Shown here: positions 57,574 to 64,000 of the stretch, piece after piece
How the letters are laid out: the number at the start of each line of letters is the position of its first letter
Position numbering within the stretch: the stretch's first letter is position 1
Source of the DNA: Ruminococcus sp. CAG:563
GTDB lineage: Bacteria; Bacillota; Clostridia; Oscillospirales; Acutalibacteraceae
Direction of reading: 5' to 3'
Length of the DNA: 64,000 bases
Assembly (NCBI GenBank): GCA_000434915.1
Contig: FR882075.1
Coordinates: 10,556-74,555, forward strand
Notes under the pieces: model-generated
Seen by the model: only the letters and a program-made list of their open reading frames with translations
Database searches by the model: none
What the model was told of the DNA's origin: nothing
Made by a program: the position numbers and the translations under genes

Positions 57574-58302
57574 ATGGTAAAAAAAGAAAACAAAGCTTTA
57601 AAATATGCTTCTTTGATTTTCGGCATAGTTACGATTGCTTACATATGGCTGTATGACAGGCTTCTTGAACCTAATCCGCTTTACGGAGCCCGTGCTTCAA
57701 CGGCAAGCAACGTCGGCAGAGATCACTGGATCGCTTTTATATTTTGGGGAATGCTCATTGCAGCCTCAATCGTATTAAATCTTAACTATTCACTCGAAAA
57801 ATTCAACGTTGAGCACAAATTTCCGAAAGCTCTTTCGATTATTGCGCTTTTTGCAATGTTCGGTGTGGTAATGTGCAAAAACGAGAAGCTGAAAAGATTT
57901 ACGCTTATACTTAATTATGAAACATATACCGCCCCGTCGTACACAAGCGACTATGCTGATCAAACGCTGGACACGCAAACTAACCTGATAAACTTTTTCT
58001 TATCAAAAAAAAGCTTACACTCTGCTTTTGCCGTACTGTTCGGTATATGCATTGCAACGGCGGTAATTTACTTCCTTGTTTATAAAGCAAGAACAAACAA
58101 AAAATTCTTCAATCTTACAATCGCATTCTTCCTTTGGATTTGCTTTGCGGCAATTTATCTCAGGGTAAGACTCGGCGGAACAGCCGAAATAGTTGTTCTG
58201 ACACTGACCATGATTCCGATGCTTATAGTCAATCATACAAGGATTATGGAAACACCCGAGGAACACGTAGAATGTATTGAAACCGAAGAAATAAAAAATT
58301 AA
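57574..58302 (+). CDS. Polytopic membrane protein of unknown function
   Basis: 242 aa from the ATG at 57574 (GAGGTG upstream). About six hydrophobic helices can be recognised. Lys/Glu-rich termini; the C-terminus ends I-E-T-E-E-I-K-N. No family recognised. It is separated from the HAD gene by 111 bp and ends in a strong terminator, so it is likely a single-gene transcript between the two glycosidases. Confidence 0.7.
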   Translation: MVKKENKALKYASLIFGIVTIAYIWLYDRLLEPNPLYGARASTASNVGRDHWIAFIFWGMLIAASIVLNLNYSLEKFNVEHKFPKALSIIALFAMFGVVMCKNEKLKRFTLILNYETYTAPSYTSDYADQTLDTQTNLINFFLSKKSLHSAFAVLFGICIATAVIYFLVYKARTNKKFFNLTIAFFLWICFAAIYLRVRLGGTAEIVVLTLTMIPMLIVNHTRIMETPEEHVECIETEEIKN

Positions 58303-58309
58303 AACTTAG

Positions 58310-58356
58310 AAAGGCATGCAATCTAAATTAAATTTAGATTCTGCCTTTTTCTTTTT
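58310..58356 (+). terminator. Terminator after the 242-aa membrane protein
   Basis: AAGGCA-TGC-AATCTAAATT paired with AATTTAGATT-C-TGCCTT, then TTTTCTTTTT: a very long stem. Confidence 0.85.
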
Positions 58357-58371
58357 GGAGGTTTATTTATA

Positions 58372-60672
58372 ATGAAATACAGCACAAGATTTATTTCGGC
58401 AACAAAGGAATACTGCGAATTTCTGCATTTTGTACCTGCGCCGTATCTCAGAAAAACATTTGAACTCGATTTTATTCCCGAAAAGGCAGAAATGCTTGTA
58501 ACCGGTCTCGGCTTCTATGAGTTTTGGCTCAACGGCGAGCATCTTACAAGGGGTTGCCTCGCGCCCTACATCTCCAACCCGAACGACCTGATTTATTATG
58601 ACCGCTATGACCTAACAGACAAGCTCAAAAAAGGCAAAAACGTTATCGCCTTTGCCCTGGGAAACGGCTTGCAGAATCCGATCGGCGGCGAGGTTTGGGA
58701 TTTTCAGCTTGCCCGCTGGAGAAGTGCACCGAAACTCGCCTTATGCTTTGAGTGCTCGGGTGAGGGCAAGGAAATAAGCTTTGAGACCGACGAGAGCTTT
58801 AAGGTTCACGCTTCGCCGATTTATTTTGACGATATGCGCTGCGGTGAACGCTACGACGCAAGAAATGAGATCGACGGCTGGAATCTTCCCGATTTTGACG
58901 ACAGTGAGTGGAACAATGCTATATCCGTTGAGGCTCCGTCCGGCGAATGTCTTGAGGGCAGCCATGCACTTATCAAGAAAATCCGTGAGCTCAAGCCCGT
59001 TAATTTCTATAAGGGACATATTTCGGCAATCGCTCACCCGAGAGAGAATCTCCCCGAGCACATTCTACCCGAGGAGGAATACTGCAACGACGGCTACATA
59101 TATGATTTCGGCGAAAATATTACGGGTATTGTGCGACTGAAAATCAGAGGCAGAAAGGGTCAGAAAATCGTCATGTCCTGCGGCGAAAGTCTCTTTGACG
59201 GCGGGCTTGATATGCACAATATCTGCGAATTTCAGCCAATCGGCATGACGCAGGTTCAGGTTTATATCTGCAACGGCGAGGGCGAGGAAATCTGGGAGCC
59301 GATGTTCTGCTACCACGGCTTCCAATACTGCTTTGTTACAGGTATTGACGACAAGCAGGCAACAGAAGATCTGCTCACTTACGTTGTCATGCACGCCGAT
59401 GTTCCGCAGATCGGCGGCTTCGACTGCTCCGATGAGCTTGTCAACAGGCTTCAGGACGCAACGCTCAGGAGCGACCTTGCAAATATGTTTTATTTCCCTA
59501 CCGACTGTCCCCACCGTGAGAAAAACGGCTGGACGGGCGACGCTCACCTCTCCGCCGAGCAGTTCATGATGAATCTCGGTGCAGAGAATACGCTTCGCGA
59601 ATGGCTTCACAGCGTCAGAAAATCGCAGGACGAGAGAGGTGCGCTCCCCGGAATCGTGCCGACCGGCGGCTGGGGCTTTGAATGGGGCAACGGTCCTGCG
59701 TGGGATGCTGCTCTTACCGAGCTGCCGTACAGAATATGGCAGTACAGAGGCGACAAGAGGGTTCTTGAGGAAAACGCAACGGCTATTTTCCGCTATGTTT
59801 CGTACCTGTCGACAAGGCTTGACGAAATGGGACTTGTTCATATCGGTCTCGGCGACTGGCTTCCCGTTGACAATGTTAAACCCTGCCCGCTCGAGGTTAC
59901 CGATACACTTGTTTCAATGGGCATATGTGAAAAAGCGGCGGAAATTTTCAGAGTATGCGATATGCCGCTTCGTGCCGAATTTGCACAAAAGCTTCATGAC
60001 GAGCTTCGTGCAAGCTTCCGAAAGCATCTTATTGACGATAATCTTGTTGTTTACGGCAACCATCAGACAACTCAGGCGGCGGCAATTTACTACGGCGCAT
60101 TTGACGAAAGTGAAAAAGAAAACGCATTCGCTCACCTGCTCGAGCTTATTCATAATGCAAACGACAACATGACTGTCGGAATTATCGGCGCAAGAACGAT
60201 GTTCCATGTTCTCGCCGAGTTCGGCTATGAAGAGCTGGCACTTCACATGATAGCGAAGTCCGATTATCCGTCATTTGCAAGCTGGATAACGGAATACAAC
60301 GCAAACACTCTCTTTGAATGTATCACTCACAATCCGCCGAACGGCTTCTCGCATAATCACCACTTCTTCGGCGACATCTCGGCGTGGTTCATCAAGAACC
60401 TTGCCGGAATTATTCCGAACGCCGACGTGTGCGACCCGAATTATATTGTCATCTCCCCTGCCTTCGTCGGCTCGATGAGCTATGCCGATGGTTGGTATAC
60501 CGCACCGGCAGGAAAAATTTCCGTCCGCTGGGAACGCAATGGAGACGAAATCAAGCTGAATGTCACTGTCCCCGACGGCGTAACAGGAAAAATAAAGCTC
60601 CGCCACGGTGCGAAATTTTCAGGCGGTGAAAATGAAATTGATATTCAGAGCGGAGAGTTTATTGTGAAGTAA
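58372..60672 (+). CDS. Glycoside hydrolase family 78 alpha-L-rhamnosidase
   Basis: 766 aa from an ATG after GGAGG. N-terminal beta domains, then the catalytic (alpha/alpha)6 barrel with P-T-D-C-P-H-R-E-K-N-G-W-T-G-D-A-H, the GH78 signature with the acidic catalytic site, and G-F-S-H-N-H-H-F-F-G-D near the end. No signal peptide: cytoplasmic, on imported oligosaccharides or flavonoid glycosides. Rhamnose would feed the kinase and RhaD near 45 kb. Confidence 0.95.
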   Translation: MKYSTRFISATKEYCEFLHFVPAPYLRKTFELDFIPEKAEMLVTGLGFYEFWLNGEHLTRGCLAPYISNPNDLIYYDRYDLTDKLKKGKNVIAFALGNGLQNPIGGEVWDFQLARWRSAPKLALCFECSGEGKEISFETDESFKVHASPIYFDDMRCGERYDARNEIDGWNLPDFDDSEWNNAISVEAPSGECLEGSHALIKKIRELKPVNFYKGHISAIAHPRENLPEHILPEEEYCNDGYIYDFGENITGIVRLKIRGRKGQKIVMSCGESLFDGGLDMHNICEFQPIGMTQVQVYICNGEGEEIWEPMFCYHGFQYCFVTGIDDKQATEDLLTYVVMHADVPQIGGFDCSDELVNRLQDATLRSDLANMFYFPTDCPHREKNGWTGDAHLSAEQFMMNLGAENTLREWLHSVRKSQDERGALPGIVPTGGWGFEWGNGPAWDAALTELPYRIWQYRGDKRVLEENATAIFRYVSYLSTRLDEMGLVHIGLGDWLPVDNVKPCPLEVTDTLVSMGICEKAAEIFRVCDMPLRAEFAQKLHDELRASFRKHLIDDNLVVYGNHQTTQAAAIYYGAFDESEKENAFAHLLELIHNANDNMTVGIIGARTMFHVLAEFGYEELALHMIAKSDYPSFASWITEYNANTLFECITHNPPNGFSHNHHFFGDISAWFIKNLAGIIPNADVCDPNYIVISPAFVGSMSYADGWYTAPAGKISVRWERNGDEIKLNVTVPDGVTGKIKLRHGAKFSGGENEIDIQSGEFIVK

Positions 60673-60800
60673 TTGCTTCATGATTTTAAAAAAGTTGATT
60701 AAAGTAAACTTTAAGGTGCAGTGGACATCAGCCTAAGAAAAGAAGAAAGCAGATACTTGCAGGCAATGTTCACGCTTAAAAAACTTATAAAACACACAAA

Positions 60801-60832
60801 TCCCCGAAAGCACATTGTAACGCTTTCGGGGA
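60801..60832. terminator. Bidirectional terminator between GH78 and lipid kinase
   Basis: TCCCCGAAAGC...GCTTTCGGGGA: 11-bp perfect stem with A-rich left and T-rich right flanks, serving the convergent genes. Confidence 0.85.
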
Positions 60833-60842
60833 TAATCTTTTT

Positions 60843-61775
60843 TCAATCTTTCGGATAGAAAAGCTTATTGTTCTCGGAGAAAATTTCAAATGCGTCGTGG
60901 ACAACCTCAATCTCGCAGTCACGTTGAAGTCCGCCGAACTCGCCGTCCAACGTCCACGGAACGTCCTGATTGCAAGTAATCTTAACCTTTTTGGTTTTAA
61001 CGATCATCATCTGAACTCCGTCATAGTCCTGAGCTATTGCTTTTTTCAGCATTTTCAAGGCGTCTATGTTTCGCTTCAAGCCCTTAACCATAAACAGCTC
61101 CAGATATCCGTCATTGAGCTTGACGTCCTGGTGGTCAAACTTAAAAAGTCCTGCGACAGAAGTTGAATTGGAAATTGAGCCGAAATAAAAATCGTCCTCA
61201 ATAACTCCTTCATCATACTCAATTTTCATATGTATCGGTTTAAATCCGAAAAGCATCGGAATAAACCGAACGACAAATCCGTTTATCATATATGCAGCAT
61301 GACCGAATATGTTTTTAAGCTTCTGCGGCGTACTGTATGAAAGATCCGTTGCAATTCCGAATGAAGCAATATATGTAAAATACCTTCCGTTCAATGTACC
61401 GAGGTCATAGCTGTTTTTCTTTCCGCTCTGTATCAGATCGGCGGAAGCACCAAGCTCGGTCGGAATTCCAAGGGTGTTTGCCAAGTCATTGGTTGAACCT
61501 GACGGAATGTAGCCGACAGGAATTTTTTTGTCAAGCTTCATAAGTCCGTTGATGACTTCGTTAAGCGTTCCGTCGCCTCCGCAGCAAAGGATAACATCGT
61601 ATTTTGCACCCTCGTCCTTAACAATGGTGGTTGCATCGCCCTGGCAGCGTGTTGTTCTGATTTCCGTCTCCCATTCCGGCGGTGAAAACTTCTTGACAAT
61701 CTCCAAAGCACCGAGACGCTTGTTGGTTCGCCCTGCACACGGATTGACTATCAAAAGTGCTTTCTTACTGTCCAT
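60843..61775 (-). CDS. Diacylglycerol/lipid kinase (YegS/DgkB-like)
   Basis: 310 aa from the ATG at 61775; AAGGGTGG is just upstream. The in-frame TTG at 61799 is less likely. Motifs: L-L-I-V-N-P-C-A-G, the ATP site C-G-G-D-G-T-L-N-E-V and G-S-T-N-D-L-A. It phosphorylates diacylglycerol or a related lipid at the membrane. Monocistronic, convergent with GH78. Confidence 0.9.
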   Translation of the reverse strand: MDSKKALLIVNPCAGRTNKRLGALEIVKKFSPPEWETEIRTTRCQGDATTIVKDEGAKYDVILCCGGDGTLNEVINGLMKLDKKIPVGYIPSGSTNDLANTLGIPTELGASADLIQSGKKNSYDLGTLNGRYFTYIASFGIATDLSYSTPQKLKNIFGHAAYMINGFVVRFIPMLFGFKPIHMKIEYDEGVIEDDFYFGSISNSTSVAGLFKFDHQDVKLNDGYLELFMVKGLKRNIDALKMLKKAIAQDYDGVQMMIVKTKKVKITCNQDVPWTLDGEFGGLQRDCEIEVVHDAFEIFSENNKLFYPKD

Positions 61776-61936
61776 AAACGCAACCCACCCTTTCTTCAAA
61801 CATAATAATTATACCAAATACGTCCCGATTTCGTCAATGCCTTTTGCTACGAAAAAGCGAAATTGACCTAAATTAAAATTTTATTCTTACAATAAGAACA
61901 ATAAGTAAAATATTATGTTAAAATTGCTCAATTTAG

Positions 61937-61965
61937 TTGACATAATTGTCGAATTTTGGTAATAT
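61937..61965 (+). promoter_or_regulatory. Promoter of the M28 peptidase gene
   Basis: TTGACA at 61937-61942, a 17-bp spacer, TAATAT at 61960-61965. Confidence 0.7.
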
Positions 61966-61994
61966 ATATAATAAAAATTTAAGGAGATGATTCT

Positions 61995-63230
61995 ATGGAT
62001 TTGGGAAAAATTATTGAGAAAAAACGTGATGCGGCAAAATATATGGTTAAGGAGATTACATATATCTGCAAAAATATCGAAAAACGCAGTCCCGGCTCGC
62101 CCGGTGAGAAAAAAGCATGTGAATACATGGCAGAGGTGCTCAAAAAAGACTGCGGCTGTGAACGTGCCGACGTCGAGTCTTTTAAGGAAAATCCCGGCTC
62201 ATTTTACGGCTGGTTGTTTTTTACTCTCACCTTTGTGCTTGCGGCAATAGTTCTCTATTTCTTTGCACCTGTTGCTTCGATAATTCTCATTGTCGCAGGT
62301 CTTGTGTTGGTGGTTCTCCAGTTCGGACTCTATATCAAAGCCATTGACAAGCTTTTTCCCGAAAAAACCGGACACAATGTAACCGCAATCAAAAAGTGTA
62401 AGGGTGAAACCAAAAGAAGAATCATCTTCAACGGTCACCCGGATGCGGCATGGGAGTGGCCGGTAAACCATGCTCTCGGCGGTGTAGGCTTTGAGGCACA
62501 TGCTATTATAGGCTTTGCGGGTGCATTTTATTATCTTATACTCGCAATTATTCAGCTCGCTCAGAACGGTTCGGTCGCTGCAGACATTTCAACGCCGCTC
62601 GGTAAAGCAGGCCTCATCGGTCTCATATTTGTTCCGTTCCTTGTAGGTCTTTATTTCATGGTAAATTACAGACGTGTTGTTGACGGTGCAAACGATAATC
62701 TCAGCGGCTGCTATATGGGTATTGCTCTTCTTAAGGCTCTCAAGGATGAGGGTATTGAGTTTGAAAACACAGAGCTTGGCGTTGTTCTCACCGGTTCCGA
62801 GGAAGCCGGTCTCAGAGGTGCAAAAGCATGGTGTGAGGCTCACAAAGGTGAATTCGACGATGTTCCGACCTTCATCTTCTCTTTCGATACGATTCATGAT
62901 CCAAAATTTCTTATGGTAAACTACCGTGACCTTAACGGCACGGTCAAGGCTGATACCGATGCTTCCGACCTCTTTATGGAAGCTGCCGACGAGCTTGGAA
63001 TTCAGTGCAAAAAAGGCATGGTTCCTCCCCTCGGCGGAGCAACAGACAGTGCAGCCTTCGCTCAGGGCGGATTCAGAGCAGCAGGTATCACCGGACTCAA
63101 CCACAAGCTTGAATCTTACTATCACACAAGACGTGACAGCTACGACAACATGAATCTTGACGGACTTGCCGATTGCTTCGCTGCAACGGTAAAGGTGCTT
63201 GAAAAATTTGACGAGGGTGCAAAGCAGTAA
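61995..63230 (+). CDS. Membrane-anchored M28-family metallopeptidase
   Basis: 411 aa. The catalytic motifs are split by membrane segments: N-G-H-P-D-A-A-W near residue 145, D-G-A-N-D-N-L-S-G near 233, G-S-E-E-A-G-L-R-G near 268 and H-T-R-R-D near 379. They match the metal-binding residues of M28 aminopeptidases. Hydrophobic helices occur at about 72-118 and 167-225, so the catalytic domain is interrupted by two pairs of membrane helices. Probably a membrane-bound aminopeptidase; substrate unknown. Confidence 0.88.
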   Translation: MDLGKIIEKKRDAAKYMVKEITYICKNIEKRSPGSPGEKKACEYMAEVLKKDCGCERADVESFKENPGSFYGWLFFTLTFVLAAIVLYFFAPVASIILIVAGLVLVVLQFGLYIKAIDKLFPEKTGHNVTAIKKCKGETKRRIIFNGHPDAAWEWPVNHALGGVGFEAHAIIGFAGAFYYLILAIIQLAQNGSVAADISTPLGKAGLIGLIFVPFLVGLYFMVNYRRVVDGANDNLSGCYMGIALLKALKDEGIEFENTELGVVLTGSEEAGLRGAKAWCEAHKGEFDDVPTFIFSFDTIHDPKFLMVNYRDLNGTVKADTDASDLFMEAADELGIQCKKGMVPPLGGATDSAAFAQGGFRAAGITGLNHKLESYYHTRRDSYDNMNLDGLADCFAATVKVLEKFDEGAKQ

Positions 63231-63244
63231 ATTGAATAAAAATG

Positions 63245-63276
63245 ATCTGTCGTCTTTTTTGGCGGCAGATTTTTTA
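63245..63276 (+). terminator. Terminator after the M28 peptidase
   Basis: ATCTGTCG...CGGCAGAT stem (8 bp, one G-U) followed by six T. Confidence 0.8.
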
Positions 63277-63296
63277 TATACCGACGCTGTTTAAGG

Positions 63297-63325
63297 TTGT
63301 TTTTTCGCTTCGATTGTTATATAAT
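63297..63325 (+). promoter_or_regulatory. Promoter of the metallophosphoesterase gene
   Basis: TTGTTT at 63297-63302, a 17-bp spacer, TATAAT at 63320-63325. Confidence 0.6.
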
Positions 63326-63353
63326 ACTTACATATACAATCGGGAGTGATAAC

Positions 63354-64000
63354 TTGAAAAAGAAGAAGATAATTATACCCATACTTGTTTTATCGCTTCT
63401 TGCTCCGACATGGTATGTCAACAATTATTCCATAAAACTTACAAAGCAAACGATTTATTCCGAAAAGGTCGGCAATGATATTAAAATTGCGGTTATCTCC
63501 GACCTGCACGGAGAAGATCTCGGCAAAAATAACAGCAAAATAACAGGTCTTATTAGCGAGCAAAATCCCGACCTGATATTCGTCCTCGGCGATATGTACA
63601 CTCAGAATCACCTCGAGCAGATCGATACTGCGGTTGAGCTTGCCGAAAATCTTTCCAAGACAGCCGACACTTATGTCGTCACAGGCGATCATGACACAGA
63701 TCTGAAATACACGGACAAATTGAGTACACTCCAAAATGTTCATCTGATGAATTATAAAAAAGCGGATTTGAGCATAAACGGCACGAATATCACAATCTAC
63801 GGAATTGACAACGTGTATTTCTCACCTACATTTGACTTGCACAACGAATTTGATGAACCTGATTCAAACAGGCTGAATATACTCCTCGCCCATATTCCGG
63901 GAACGGAGCATTTTGAGGATTTCGGAGTTGATATCATATTCAGCGGCGACACCCACGGCGGTATGATTCCCCCGCCCTTAAAAGGGGCGCTTTTCTACAA
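63354..64000 (+). CDS. Metallophosphoesterase, C-terminus cut by window edge
   Basis: TTG start at 63354 with GGGAG seven bases upstream. 215 codons are visible. After an N-terminal membrane anchor, the calcineurin-like motifs follow: V-I-S-D-L-H-G, V-L-G-D-M, V-T-G-D-H-D, L-A-H-I-P-G and S-G-D-T-H-G-G. The last deviates from GHTH by Asp for the first His, and GNHD reads GDHD. It resembles YkuE-type membrane phosphoesterases. Substrate unknown. Confidence 0.88.
   Translation, partial: MKKKKIIIPILVLSLLAPTWYVNNYSIKLTKQTIYSEKVGNDIKIAVISDLHGEDLGKNNSKITGLISEQNPDLIFVLGDMYTQNHLEQIDTAVELAENLSKTADTYVVTGDHDTDLKYTDKLSTLQNVHLMNYKKADLSINGTNITIYGIDNVYFSPTFDLHNEFDEPDSNRLNILLAHIPGTEHFEDFGVDIIFSGDTHGGMIPPPLKGALFY

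Noticed and set aside
54593..60672. GH95, HAD, membrane protein and GH78 as one polysaccharide operon
   Set aside because: A strong terminator at 58310-58356 and a 111-bp gap divide the set, and there is no transporter or regulator between them. Only GH95 and HAD are clearly coupled.
1..64000. CRISPR arrays, IS elements, integrases or prophage genes
   Set aside because: No regularly spaced repeats, transposase or phage-type proteins were found; the repeats present are short palindromes.

Overview
The window looks like chromosomal DNA of an anaerobic, moderately low-GC Clostridia bacterium, most like the Ruminococcaceae/Oscillospirales of gut or rumen. Evidence: strong GGAGG ribosome-binding sites with some TTG/GTG starts; WhiA, RapZ and HprK together; IspH fused to ribosomal S1 domains; a ferredoxin-linked 2-oxoacid oxidoreductase; two T-box leaders; and intracellular alpha-L-rhamnosidase and alpha-L-fucosidase. 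Most genes lie on the minus strand; plus-strand genes cluster at both ends. I see no transposase, integrase, phage module or CRISPR array, so this is mostly vertically inherited core plus niche metabolism.

Layout. 1-2600: truncated MFS transporter, a 62-residue protein, and a tandem pair of MgtC/SapB genes behind a strong promoter with two identical inverted-repeat operators. 2650-10580: an accessory biosynthetic locus with a stand-alone acyl carrier protein, a stand-alone condensation-type acyltransferase, an AMP-forming ligase, three NAD-binding SDR/epimerase-like proteins and a secreted protein. 10860-14930: a 1276-residue secreted surface protein coupled by ATGA to a 55-residue protein. 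15050-30540: housekeeping genes (tRNA-Leu, rpsF-ssb-rpsR, dnaE-pfkA-pcrA, whiA, rapZ, murB, glucokinase, hprK) mixed with small membrane and secreted proteins.

31800-44220 is the most interesting region. One operon encodes a P-loop ATPase, the four subunits of a 2-oxoisovalerate-type ferredoxin oxidoreductase (VOR), a nitrilase-family amidase and the branched-chain aminotransferase IlvE. Upstream are an acyl-CoA synthetase with an N-terminal XRE-cupin regulator module, a TIM-barrel/acyl-CoA synthetase fusion, and a LeuA-like protein that has lost its metal-binding motif. Two T-box leaders control these, and each promoter carries the same three-half-site operator exactly 9 bp upstream of its -35 box. 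I infer a coordinated route for making branched-chain amino acids from branched short-chain fatty acids: ligase, then reductive carboxylation by VOR, then transamination by IlvE. That biochemistry is known in rumen bacteria; the shared operator, the fused regulator-ligase and the degenerate LeuA would be new parts of it.

44215-64000: rhamnulose-1-phosphate aldolase and a ribulokinase-type sugar kinase, a DUF4364-like regulator, a PHP phosphatase, a DNA-deoxyinosine glycosylase-like protein, the ispH/S1-plsC-cmk operon with an AT-rich membrane gene inserted, a YhiN-type flavoprotein, GH95 and GH78 glycosidases, a lipid kinase, a membrane M28 peptidase and a truncated metallophosphoesterase. 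The sugar genes suggest import of rhamnose- and fucose-containing oligosaccharides that are trimmed in the cytoplasm.
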